Below, piece after piece: positions 22,024-29,540 of a stretch of DNA of 31,390 nucleotides. The DNA lies in contig JBKHYG010000004.1 in NCBI GenBank assembly GCA_046565595.1, positions 1-31,390 of the forward strand. Reading direction: 5' to 3'. Position 1 is the first letter of the stretch. Each line of letters begins with the position of its first letter. A program made the position numbers and the translations under genes. Under the pieces are notes generated by a model, which was not told the DNA's origin, made no database searches, and saw nothing but the letters and a program-made list of their open reading frames with translations. This DNA comes from JBKHYG01 sp046565595 (GTDB taxonomy: Bacteria; Actinomycetota; AC-67).

Positions 22024-23101
22024 TCGACGGCCCCGACTGATGATCGTAGGTCCGGGCGAACTGCACGACCCGGACCTCGAGGTGATGGGAGAGCAGCTCG
22101 TCGCCCACTTCGGCGATGCGTGGCAGCAAGAGCACGAGGCGACGGTAGCCGTGGTCGGGCGCATGCTCGGATGTGAACATCCTCCCTATCTGATCCCGGG
22201 ATCTGGGACGGCAGCTTTGGATGCAGCGCTGCTGAACCTGTTCGAACCCGGACAGCGTGTCGTCATCCCCGATACGGGCTTCTTCGGTAACAGACTCCTC
22301 GAGATCGCCGCCGCCCATCGCCTCGATGTGTTCCGCCTCGAGGTCGAGATCGGCGAACCCGTCGATCCTGCGGTGGTCGCGGACGCGGCGGCCAAGCATC
22401 GTGCGGCCGGGGTCGTGCTTTGCCATGTCGATACCTCGGTCGCCACCCGGAACCCGATCCGAGAGATCGCGGAGGCGGCTCGATCAGAGGGCGCCATCAC
22501 GGTCGTGGACGGGATCGCCAGCGTGGGGGGAGAACCGTGCGAGGTCGATGGTTTCGGCCTGGCCGCCCTGGTGACCGCGACCCAGAAGGGCCTCGAATCG
22601 CCGCCCGGTTTGGCGATCCTCGCGCTCGGACCCGAAGGGGTAGCGCGCGTCGCGGCTCGCTCGCAGCGCCCGCACACCTTCTATCTAGACCTGCAGGTGT
22701 GGGACCGCTATCGCAAGGAGTGGCCCCACCATCCTCATCCGGTGACGATGCCCGCGAACATCGTGAAGGCGACGCGATCCAGCGTGGAGCGGATCCTCGC
22801 CCAAGGCCTCGGCGCGACCATCGAAGCCAAGCATGCGCTCGCGGCCAAGGTCCGTGCGGGTCTCGACGAGCTCGGTCTGAGGCCGGTGGCCAGAGCCGAC
22901 GCTCAGGCCGGCATGATCGTCGCGGCCTACGCCGAAGAAGCCAACAGGATCGTTGGAGGCGTCCTGGAACGCGGCATCATGATCGCAGGCGGATTGGCGC
23001 CCTTGGCTGGAAGGGCGATCCGGGTCGGGGTGATGGGCAAGACCGCGAACGAGGAGATGGTCGAGGCGACCCTCGCGGCGATCAGGGAGACGCTCGCATG
23101 A
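22016..23101 (+). CDS. class V aminotransferase (alanine-glyoxylate type)
   Basis: A 361-residue PLP enzyme. MIVGPGELHDPDL at the N-terminus, LIPGSGTAALDAALLNL, TVVDGIASVGGEP (Asp to the PLP nitrogen) and TATQKGLESPPGLAIL (Schiff-base Lys) are the marks of the alanine-glyoxylate / serine-pyruvate group. The amino donor and acceptor are unknown. ATG 22016 lies inside the end of the PHP gene (8-base overlap) with AGGA close upstream; ATG 22040 is a shorter alternative. It overlaps the next gene as ATGA. It is the middle of a coupled three-gene unit. Confidence 0.9.
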   Translation: MGDRRPRLMIVGPGELHDPDLEVMGEQLVAHFGDAWQQEHEATVAVVGRMLGCEHPPYLIPGSGTAALDAALLNLFEPGQRVVIPDTGFFGNRLLEIAAAHRLDVFRLEVEIGEPVDPAVVADAAAKHRAAGVVLCHVDTSVATRNPIREIAEAARSEGAITVVDGIASVGGEPCEVDGFGLAALVTATQKGLESPPGLAILALGPEGVARVAARSQRPHTFYLDLQVWDRYRKEWPHHPHPVTMPANIVKATRSSVERILAQGLGATIEAKHALAAKVRAGLDELGLRPVARADAQAGMIVAAYAEEANRIVGGVLERGIMIAGGLAPLAGRAIRVGVMGKTANEEMVEATLAAIRETLA

Positions 23102-24012
23102 GCGATCCTCGCTCGATCGACGAGCGCGACGACCGGCCGCATGAGCACGGGGGCGAGGATGGCTGGCGTGAGTCGCTGACCTATGTTGCCGCGGACCCAG
23201 CGGTGATGGTGGTCGTGAGAGCGACCTGGGATCCTCAGGCAAGGACGGCTGCTGGCGACCTACTGATCCGCTTGGAAGATGGCGTCATCCTGCGGGCAGC
23301 CTTCAGAGAAGATCGTGTCCAGACGCGCGAGACCAGCATCGGTGCACTGACCTTCGGGCCGACAGAGCGTCTGAATTCCTGGCAACTCTCGGCAGAGACG
23401 GTCGCGCTGGTGACGACCCCCGGAACGGTATTGGTCGGGGCGTCCGCCACCGGCACCGAGGCTTCGCCTGCGATGGGGCAGGCCAAACGGTGTTCCGTGG
23501 AGTTGTCCTTCGAGGCGACCGGCGAGGCGGAGGGCATGGCCACGCGTCGGCGCGTGATCACCGACCAACGATTCGCTTCGATCGTGTCGAGCGGGCATTT
23601 CGACCAGCCGGTCAGGGCCGCGGGGGAGATCCGGATAGGCGACCGTCGTTTGAAGGCCGACATGCACGGGCTCCGCACACGCACCTGGGGGGTTCGCGAA
23701 CCTGATCCGAACGATGCTCGATTGTTGGTCGGCTTCGAAGAGGGCCACGCGGTCTGGCACGAACGGCTCGTACTAAGTGACGCGACCATCCAGACGACCG
23801 GTTGTTCCAAGGAAGGCAACTTCCCCGATCGACTTCAGGTGTCCGGCGAAGGGACCCCCGAACGGTTGTTACTGGGGGGCCTGGCGGCAGAGGTACTCGC
23901 GGTCCTGCCGCCCGAGGCCGATGAACCCACGACCCGTCTGGTGGTTCGGGCCACCCTCGGCGACAAGGAAGCCCTCGGCTACGCCGAGCTGGCTGTCAGC
24001 GACAGCGGATAG
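23098..24012 (+). CDS. unknown protein, possible CrtC/lipocalin-like beta protein
   Basis: I do not firmly recognise this 304-residue protein. It starts with an acidic, disordered-looking stretch of about 30 residues, and the rest is mainly beta strands. MHGLRTRTWGVREPD resembles the (G/H)xRxxxWGxR signature of the hydroxyneurosporene-synthase-like lipocalin families, but no retinoid or carotenoid gene is near. There is no signal peptide or membrane segment. The ATG at 23098 overlaps the aminotransferase stop (ATGA). The frame is open far upstream, but that part is another frame of the aminotransferase. The stop abuts the convergent methyltransferase stop with no base between. Confidence 0.72.
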   Translation: MSDPRSIDERDDRPHEHGGEDGWRESLTYVAADPAVMVVVRATWDPQARTAAGDLLIRLEDGVILRAAFREDRVQTRETSIGALTFGPTERLNSWQLSAETVALVTTPGTVLVGASATGTEASPAMGQAKRCSVELSFEATGEAEGMATRRRVITDQRFASIVSSGHFDQPVRAAGEIRIGDRRLKADMHGLRTRTWGVREPDPNDARLLVGFEEGHAVWHERLVLSDATIQTTGCSKEGNFPDRLQVSGEGTPERLLLGGLAAEVLAVLPPEADEPTTRLVVRATLGDKEALGYAELAVSDSG

Positions 24013-24663
24013 TCATCGGAGCCGATGTGCGACGATGATGCCGTCGCGGATCGGCAGGATGCTCGAGATCCAGTCGTCATCTGAAGCGATCGCCAGGTTG
24101 TGGTCCTTGATGGCTTGGGTCCATCCGGCCGGGCCATCATCATCTCGTGGCGGATCCTCGGCGGCCAGACCCGACCACAGGACATTGTCACAGATGTACA
24201 GACCGCCGACGCGAACCCGATCCTTGGCGGCCTTCCATGCGGCCGGATAGCCGTCCTTATCGATGTCGTTGTAGATGATGTCGAAATCGCCCTTCAACTT
24301 GCTCATCTCACCAACGGCATCGCCGGTGTGCCATGACACACGATCCCAGTACCCGACGCGCTTCAGATAGCCCTCCGCGCGATCGGCGTTCTCTTCCGAG
24401 CCGTCGGTGCAGTGGATCTCGGTGGCACCTGCCCGAGCGAACCAGTACGCCGAATAGCCGTACCCGCTGCCCAATTCGAGCACCCGTTGGGCTCCGAGCG
24501 TCCTTGCCAGGATCTCGAGGGTGGCTCCAGCGTGGCGGTTGACGATCGGAAAGCCCTCGGCTCGTGCGAAGTCTTCCATCTCGACCAGTACCGGCTCGTC
24601 GTGTCTGTCCAACAGGGCACGCGAATACCTCGCAGAGATCTCGTGAACGATGCGGTGACTCAT
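24013..24663 (-). CDS. class I-like SAM O-methyltransferase
   Basis: A 216-residue Rossmann-fold methyltransferase. The SAM-binding motif I is VLELGSGYGYSAYWFAR (61-77). IIYNDIDKDGYPAAW (129-143) matches the metal-binding DxDK of the catechol / caffeoyl-CoA O-methyltransferase family, and VGGLYICDNVLWSG is the next metal site. The methyl acceptor is unknown. ATG 24663 was chosen because TATCGT ends 7 bases upstream and no ribosome site exists. The frame continues to 25380, but that is antisense to the aminotransferase gene. Confidence 0.88.
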   Translation of the reverse strand: MSHRIVHEISARYSRALLDRHDEPVLVEMEDFARAEGFPIVNRHAGATLEILARTLGAQRVLELGSGYGYSAYWFARAGATEIHCTDGSEENADRAEGYLKRVGYWDRVSWHTGDAVGEMSKLKGDFDIIYNDIDKDGYPAAWKAAKDRVRVGGLYICDNVLWSGLAAEDPPRDDDGPAGWTQAIKDHNLAIASDDDWISSILPIRDGIIVAHRLR

Positions 24664-24670
24664 GACACCG

Positions 24671-24676
24671 ACGATA
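24671..24676 (-). promoter_or_regulatory. candidate leaderless -10 (TATCGT) for the methyltransferase
   Basis: Minus-strand TATCGT, 7 bases, ATG 24663. No clear -35 is visible. Confidence 0.55.
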
Positions 24677-24711
24677 GCTAAGGCGGTCAGACCGTTGCGG
24701 TTGATGGCCAC

Positions 24712-24717
24712 TATCCT
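24712..24717 (+). promoter_or_regulatory. candidate -10 (TATCCT) for the class I aminotransferase
   Basis: TATCCT lies 27 bases before the TTG start, upstream of AAGGAG, giving a leader of about 20 bases. Confidence 0.45.
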
Positions 24718-24732
24718 CGCCCTCGCATCATC

Positions 24733-24738
24733 AAGGAG
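24733..24738 (+). promoter_or_regulatory. Shine-Dalgarno AAGGAG setting the TTG start at 24745
   Basis: AAGGAG with a 6-base gap points to TTG 24745. No ATG or GTG is as well placed; the next ATG in frame is well inside the conserved region. Confidence 0.7.
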
Positions 24739-24744
24739 ACCGTA

Positions 24745-25926
24745 TTGACCGATCCCGCAAGCATCAAAGCCGCGTCCTTCACAGAGAGCGTCATCCGCGA
24801 GATGACCAGACTGGCGATGCAGCACGGAGCCATAAACCTGGCGCAGGGGTTCCCCGATTTCTCGGCGCCAGAAGAGGTCAAGCGGGCGGCGATGGAAGCC
24901 ATCGCAGGCGATGTGAACCAGTACGCGGTCACCTGGGGAGCCAAGAGGTTCCGCGATGCGATCGCCGAGAGAGCGGCGAAACGATACGGGATCGTTGCCG
25001 ATCCCGAGACGCAACTGTGCGTCACATGCGGCTCGACCGAGGCTATGGTCGCCGCCCAGCTCGCGATCGTCGACCCCGGCGATGAGGTCATCGTGTTCGA
25101 GCCCTTCTACGAGAACTATGGTCCGGACGCGATCCTCTCGGGAGCGACGCCTCGGTTCGTGACCCTTCACGAGCCCGACTGGTCCTTCGATCCGTCCGAG
25201 TTGGCCGCAACCTTCAACGACCGCACCAAGGCGATCATCATCAACTCTCCGAACAACCCGACGGGCAAGGTGTTCAGCGAGGCCGAACTGGCGGTAATCG
25301 CAGAACTGTGTGTCAAGTGGGGAGTCGTCGCGATCACCGACGAGATCTACGACGAGATGACCTACGACGGGTTGGAGCATGTGCCGATGCTGACCATCCC
25401 TGGGATGGAGGATCGCACGATCCTCATAAACGCGATGAGCAAGACCTACGCGGTGACCGGATGGAGGGTTGGTTGGACGATCGCCAGTCCGCTCCTCACA
25501 TCAGCGATCCGCAAGGTTCATGATTTCCTGACCGTCGGCGCTCCGGCTCCCCTCCAGGAAGCGGGAGCGGTCGCTCTCACCTTACCCGACGCCTACTACC
25601 AAGAGATGCGAGCCGGATACCTCGAGCGTCGGGATCTGATGTTGGGCATCCTGCGTAGCGCCGGGATAGAACCCAGCCCTCCCGGTGGCGCCTACTACAC
25701 GATGTGCGACATATCTTCGCTGGGGTTCCCCGACGATCGCACCGCCGCACGCACATTGACCGTCGAAGCGGGTGTCGCAGCCGTGCCGGGATCCAGCTTC
25801 TATCGCGATCCGGCGCAGGGCAGCGACAAGCTGCGGTTCTCCTTCTGCAAGCGGGTCGAGACGCTGCAGGTGGCCGGTGAGCGGCTGGCTGCCTGGCGGG
25901 CCCGCAGGTCAGCGTCGAACGGCTAG
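24745..25926 (+). CDS. class I/II PLP aminotransferase
   Basis: A 393-residue fold-type I aminotransferase. Marks are INLAQGFPDFSAPEEVK (substrate loop), NQYAVTWGAKRFRDAIA, INSPNNPTGKVF, ITDEIYDEMTY, the Schiff-base Lys233 in MSKTYAVTGWRVGW, and the C-terminal Arg in KLRFSFCKR. It resembles kynurenine/methionine aminotransferases and the actinobacterial N-succinyldiaminopimelate aminotransferase; the substrate is not decided. It uses a TTG start with a strong AAGGAG site. It is divergent from the methyltransferase and ends 42 bases before the ParA gene. Confidence 0.92.
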   Translation: MTDPASIKAASFTESVIREMTRLAMQHGAINLAQGFPDFSAPEEVKRAAMEAIAGDVNQYAVTWGAKRFRDAIAERAAKRYGIVADPETQLCVTCGSTEAMVAAQLAIVDPGDEVIVFEPFYENYGPDAILSGATPRFVTLHEPDWSFDPSELAATFNDRTKAIIINSPNNPTGKVFSEAELAVIAELCVKWGVVAITDEIYDEMTYDGLEHVPMLTIPGMEDRTILINAMSKTYAVTGWRVGWTIASPLLTSAIRKVHDFLTVGAPAPLQEAGAVALTLPDAYYQEMRAGYLERRDLMLGILRSAGIEPSPPGGAYYTMCDISSLGFPDDRTAARTLTVEAGVAAVPGSSFYRDPAQGSDKLRFSFCKRVETLQVAGERLAAWRARRSASNG

Positions 25927-25956
25927 GTCAAGGTTGCGCTGCGCCGCCGACGGTGT

Positions 25957-25962
25957 GAAGAT
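25957..25962 (+). promoter_or_regulatory. candidate leaderless extended -10 (GAAGAT) for the ParA gene
   Basis: TGT then GAAGAT, 6 bases, GTG 25969. The hexamer keeps the key A2 and T6 and has an upstream TG. It is weaker than the TANNNT sites. Confidence 0.35.
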
Positions 25963-25968
25963 TCGGTC

Positions 25969-26832
25969 GTGACCGGCAGCGCTGCGAGGATCATCGCCTT
26001 CGCGAATCAGAAGGGCGGAGTGGCAAAGACCACCTCGACCGTATCCATCGGCGCGGCGCTATCTGAACTAGGTCGTCGTGTCCTCCTGATCGATCTAGAT
26101 CCACAGGCATCGTTGACCTTCTCGCTGGGGATGGACCCCGATGACCTCGAGCACACCATCCACGATGTCCTGGTAGGTCGCATACCTTTCGGAAAGATCA
26201 TCAACCAGCGGGAGGAGGCCGATGTAGCTCCGAGCAACATCGACCTCGCCGGGGCAGAGGCCTACCTGCTGACCCGCACGGGTCGGGAGTTCGCCTTGCG
26301 CGGTGCGTTGGACGACATCATGGGCTACTACGACGAGATCCTGATCGACTGCCCTCCGTCTCTGGGAGTCCTGACGCTCAACGCCTTGACGGCAGCGGAC
26401 GAGGTCGTCATCCCGCTGCAGTGCGAGGCACTCAGCCATCGCGGTGTCGGCATGCTCTTGGAGACCATCGGTGATGTTCGGCGGCTGACCAATCGAGGCC
26501 TGAAGATCGGTGGCGTGTTGCCCACGATGTTCGATACCCGAACCAAGCATGCACGCCAGATCCTGGAGGATGTCGGTCGGCGTTACGGATTGCCGGTGCT
26601 CGAACCTGCGATCCCAAAGACCGTCCGGTTCGCAGAAGCGCCCCTACGAGGACGCTCGATCTTGAAGCATTCGTCCTCTCATCCGGGTGCGGCCGCATAT
26701 CGAGCGGTGGCCCGCAGGCTCGCGCGCATGCCGAGCGCGCCGATCGACTTGGACGCCCCCGCCGCGACGCCGCCGATCGAGGATCGGGCCAGCGTGCAGA
26801 TCACCCCGACGCCCTCGGAGGCCAACGAGTGA
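25969..26832 (+). CDS. orphan ParA/Soj-family ATPase
   Basis: A 287-residue deviant Walker A ATPase. FANQKGGVAKTT has both signature lysines (Lys15 and Lys20). LLIDLDPQASLT and LIDCPPSLGVLTLNAL are the next two motifs. The last 35 residues are a Pro/Ala/Thr-rich tail. ParA proteins place DNA, organelles or protein clusters by cycling on the nucleoid. No ParB or parS-like array follows, so this is probably not the main chromosome partition ParA. The GTG start has no ribosome site. The stop overlaps the next gene as GTGA, so the small zinc-ribbon protein is its most likely partner. Confidence 0.9.
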   Translation: MTGSAARIIAFANQKGGVAKTTSTVSIGAALSELGRRVLLIDLDPQASLTFSLGMDPDDLEHTIHDVLVGRIPFGKIINQREEADVAPSNIDLAGAEAYLLTRTGREFALRGALDDIMGYYDEILIDCPPSLGVLTLNALTAADEVVIPLQCEALSHRGVGMLLETIGDVRRLTNRGLKIGGVLPTMFDTRTKHARQILEDVGRRYGLPVLEPAIPKTVRFAEAPLRGRSILKHSSSHPGAAAYRAVARRLARMPSAPIDLDAPAATPPIEDRASVQITPTPSEANE

Positions 26833-27125
26833 ACGACGAGACCTTGAGGCTCGACGAGCAGTTGGCAGAGAGCAGGGCGAAGGATCGCGAACGCGATCCC
26901 CTGGGAAAGGCAGCCCTGTTCAGTCAGAACGCCCCAGATCAGGGCAGCCTTGGCCGTCTCGCGCTCGAATGTTCGGTGTGCGGTAGAGAGACTCCGACCT
27001 CGCTACGAGAGCTCCCTCGGCTGCTCTTCCCGTTCACCATCACGCTTCCCAAGCGATTCCATACCTTCATGATGTGCCCGGCTTGCGGGCGCCGCACCTG
27101 GGTGCGCGCGCATTGGCGGGTCTGA
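26829..27125 (+). CDS. small zinc-ribbon protein of unknown function
   Basis: A 98-residue protein I cannot name. The first 40 residues are charged and look disordered or helical (ETLRLDEQLAESRAKDRERD). Then come CSVCG (Cys48/Cys51) and CPACGRRTWVRAHW (Cys83/Cys86), two CxxC knuckles 31 residues apart that could hold one zinc. Between them is a basic, hydrophobic stretch (LPRLLFPFTITLPKRFHTF). The GTG start overlaps the ParA stop by four bases (GTGA), and its end overlaps nadB. Codon use matches the neighbours and the Cys spacing is not random, so it is likely a real gene. Confidence 0.75.
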   Translation: MNDETLRLDEQLAESRAKDRERDPLGKAALFSQNAPDQGSLGRLALECSVCGRETPTSLRELPRLLFPFTITLPKRFHTFMMCPACGRRTWVRAHWRV

Positions 27126-28570
27126 CCGCCGATCTGCTGATCGTCGGCGGTGGGATCGCCGGTCTCTGTGCTGCGCTAGAAGCTCCCGCCGACGCTCGTA
27201 TCGTCGTCCTCGATAAGGGAGAGGCGGCCGCAGGTTCGTCTCCTCTGGCGCAAGGCGGCATGGCAGCCGCGGTCGGTCCGGGTGATTCGCCTGAGCTTCA
27301 CGCGAGCGACACCATCGCCGCGGGTGCCGGCCTGTGCGAGGTGGATGTCGTGGATGACATCTGCTCGCAGGGACCCGACGCGGTCGCCTGGCTCGAGGGG
27401 ATCGGGGTTCGGTTCGATCGGGGGCCAGACGGTTCGTTGGATGCCGCCCGCGAGGGCGCCCAGAGCGTCGCCCGCAGCGTCCATTCCTTGGACGCCACGG
27501 GTGCCGAGCTGGTGCGAGCGCTGAGGCATGCCGTGGCCGGCCGACCCATAACGAGGATCCGGTCTCGGGCCACCGCTCTGCTTTGGGCAGAGGGTCGCGT
27601 GGTTGGCGCCGTGGCAGACGGCCAGCCCTATCACGCATCCGCCACGCTGGTCGCGACCGGAGGGGCAGGGGGTTTGTGGGGGGCGACCACCAACGCGCAG
27701 GGGGCAACCGCCGACGGAGCAGTGCTGGGGATGCTCGTAGGCGCGCAACTCGCCGACCTCGAGTTGATGCAGTTCCATCCCACAGCGCTCGCCCATGGAG
27801 GGCCCACCACCCGCATTCTGCTGACCGAGGCGCTGAGAGGAGATGGAGCCAAGCTGAGGAACCGGGCTGGAGACAGGTTCGTCGATGAGCTCGGTCCGCG
27901 CAGTGAGGTCTCTCGCGCGATCCTCGAGGAAGGGAGCGTCTGGCTTGACTGCCGAGATGTTCCAGCACTCGCCGAGCGCTACCCGAATGTGGTCGCCGAG
28001 GTGCGCAGCCGCGGTTTCGACATGTTGACCGAACCGGTACCCGTAGAACCGGCGGCCCACTACTTCATCGGAGGGATCTCGGCGGACGCTCATGGGCGTA
28101 GCAGCCTTCCGGGTCTGTTCGCCGCTGGCGAGGCAGCCTCGACCGGATTCCACGGCGCCAATCGCATGGCCGGCAATTCTCTGCTGGAGGCTGTCGTGGT
28201 TGGAGGTCGGGTGGGACGGCAGGTCGTATCGGCCACCTCTAGCCATGCGGGCGATGGTCGCGAGCCAGCGGCGCAGATGGGTGAGCCGTCGCGTGCGATC
28301 ACCGAGATCCTGTCGAGATCGGCAGGGATCGTCCGCAACGCGGAACTCATCGCTGAGGGTCTGGCCAGGTTGGACGAGCTGGTCCGGCGCCACGGACCCG
28401 ACCCTCATGCCGAGCTAGCCGGCATGATCCTGCGGGCATGCGATGCCCGATCCGAGAGCCGTGGGGTGCACCAGCGCTCCGACGCTCCCGGGACCGACGC
28501 GGGGATGGCGATGCGAAGCTTCGATGTGCTGGGCGAACGCGCCCGAGAACGCCTAGCGGCCCGAACATAG
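27113..28570 (+). CDS. nadB: L-aspartate oxidase NadB
   Basis: About 485 residues. NadB oxidises L-aspartate to iminoaspartate, the first step of de novo NAD synthesis, with FAD. The dinucleotide motif is LLIVGGGIAGLCAALEA, then SSPLAQGGMAAAVG (NadB-type), ATGGAGGLWGATTNAQGATADG, DLELMQFHPTAL, LRGDGAKLRNRAGDRFVDEL, AAHYFIGGISADAHGRSSLPGLFAAGEAASTGFHGANRMAGNSLLEA. The Arg/Tyr-rich C-terminal helical part is shorter than in E. coli. The start is uncertain: TTG 27113 (13-base overlap with the zinc-ribbon gene) is used because it sits close to the FAD motif; GTG 27074 is possible. Neither has a clear ribosome site. nadA and nadC are not adjacent. Confidence 0.9.
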   Translation: MAGLTADLLIVGGGIAGLCAALEAPADARIVVLDKGEAAAGSSPLAQGGMAAAVGPGDSPELHASDTIAAGAGLCEVDVVDDICSQGPDAVAWLEGIGVRFDRGPDGSLDAAREGAQSVARSVHSLDATGAELVRALRHAVAGRPITRIRSRATALLWAEGRVVGAVADGQPYHASATLVATGGAGGLWGATTNAQGATADGAVLGMLVGAQLADLELMQFHPTALAHGGPTTRILLTEALRGDGAKLRNRAGDRFVDELGPRSEVSRAILEEGSVWLDCRDVPALAERYPNVVAEVRSRGFDMLTEPVPVEPAAHYFIGGISADAHGRSSLPGLFAAGEAASTGFHGANRMAGNSLLEAVVVGGRVGRQVVSATSSHAGDGREPAAQMGEPSRAITEILSRSAGIVRNAELIAEGLARLDELVRRHGPDPHAELAGMILRACDARSESRGVHQRSDAPGTDAGMAMRSFDVLGERARERLAART

Positions 28571-28573
28571 ACT
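28568..28573 (+). promoter_or_regulatory. candidate -10 (TAGACT) overlapping the nadB stop
   Basis: The nadB TAG plus ACT forms TAGACT, the hexamer also seen before the LLM gene. Here 33 bases follow before the SDR ATG, and they include an AGGAG site, so the transcript would have a normal leader. Confidence 0.4.
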
Positions 28574-28606
28574 CGGACGATCCATACGACGACACAGGAG
28601 AGACAG

Positions 28607-29524
28607 ATGGGCATGCTCGACGGCAAGGTCGCGATCGTCACGGGCGCCGGCCGAGGCATCGGTAGGGGAGAGGCCGTAGAGCTCGCTCGGGAAGGCGCGA
28701 GGGTCGTGGTCAACGATCTGGGCGGCGAGTGGGACGGCAGCGGCTCGGATGACCGCCCCGCCCAGCAGGTCGTCGACGAGATCAAGGCTGCTGGCGGGGA
28801 AGCCGTCGCCAACTACGACGATGTTGCCGACTGGCGCGGATCGAAGGACCTCATCGACCAGGCGGTCGATACCTACGGGTCGCTCGACATCCTGGTGTGC
28901 AACGCCGGCATCCTGCGCGACCGCATGATCTTCAACATGGAAGAGTCCGACTGGGATGCGGTGATGCGCGTTCACCTGAAGGGCCACTTCGCTCCGACCC
29001 GGCATGCGTGCGCCTACTGGCGGCAGAGGTCGAAGGATCTCGGAGGCCCCGTCGACGCCACGGTCATCGGCACCAGCAGCACCTCCGGGCTCTTGGGGAA
29101 TGTTGGACAGTCGAACTACGGAGCGGCGAAAGCAGGCATAGCTGCCCTCATGCAGATCGTAAGCATGGAGATGGGCCGGTACGGGGTTCGCGCCAACGCG
29201 ATCGCTCCTGCCGCGCGCACCCGCATGACCGAACGGACCTTCGGCGACATCGCCTCCGCCAGCGACTTCGACGAGTGGCACCCGGACAATGTCGCTCCGC
29301 TGGTGGCGTACCTGGGCAGCGACGCGGCAGCAGAGATCACCGGCCAGACCTTCTATGTCTACGGTGGAAGCGTCCACCTGTTCGAGCCCTGGAACTTCGG
29401 CGAGCCAGCCAAGTTGGACCGCCGCTGGACCGCCGCCGAGCTGGCAGAGGCGATCCCAGCGCTGTTCGGGGATGCCCCCAAGGCGTACTCGCCGCCCACC
29501 AGCAGCCTCCAAGCTTCGCTCTGA
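28607..29524 (+). CDS. SDR-family oxidoreductase, MFE-2 (HSD17B4)-like
   Basis: A 305-residue short-chain dehydrogenase. TGAGRGIG (12-19) is the cofactor motif and Asp37 (VVVNDLGG) suggests NAD(H). NAG is at 99-101. Catalytic Ser158, Tyr171 and Lys175 lie in SSTSG and YGAAK. The VVVNDLGGEWDGSGSD loop and a C-terminal extension past residue 250 resemble the 3-hydroxyacyl-CoA dehydrogenase part of peroxisomal multifunctional enzyme type 2. A 3-hydroxyacyl-CoA or steroid substrate is likely. AGGAG lies 6 bases before the ATG. Confidence 0.92.
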   Translation: MGMLDGKVAIVTGAGRGIGRGEAVELAREGARVVVNDLGGEWDGSGSDDRPAQQVVDEIKAAGGEAVANYDDVADWRGSKDLIDQAVDTYGSLDILVCNAGILRDRMIFNMEESDWDAVMRVHLKGHFAPTRHACAYWRQRSKDLGGPVDATVIGTSSTSGLLGNVGQSNYGAAKAGIAALMQIVSMEMGRYGVRANAIAPAARTRMTERTFGDIASASDFDEWHPDNVAPLVAYLGSDAAAEITGQTFYVYGGSVHLFEPWNFGEPAKLDRRWTAAELAEAIPALFGDAPKAYSPPTSSLQASL

Positions 29525-29540
29525 AGCCTGTTGCTTCCGT

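Noticed and set aside
22420..23097. N-terminal extension of the 23098-24012 gene
   Set aside because: It is an alternative frame of the aminotransferase; the ATGA overlap at 23098 gives a natural start.
24664..25380. N-terminal extension of the methyltransferase by about 239 residues
   Set aside because: It is antisense to the class I aminotransferase and crosses both promoters.
25969..27125. ParA plus small gene considered as a plasmid partition or toxin-antitoxin module
   Set aside because: No ParB, iterons, origin or toxin signature is present, and the flanks are chromosomal metabolic genes with matching composition.
27003..28408. Two minus-strand frames of 321 and 410 residues opposite nadB and the zinc-ribbon gene
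   Set aside because: They are antisense to strongly supported genes and have Arg/Pro-rich, motif-free translations.
28553..29512. A 319-residue minus-strand frame opposite the SDR gene
   Set aside because: It mirrors the SDR codon pattern and shows no family motif.
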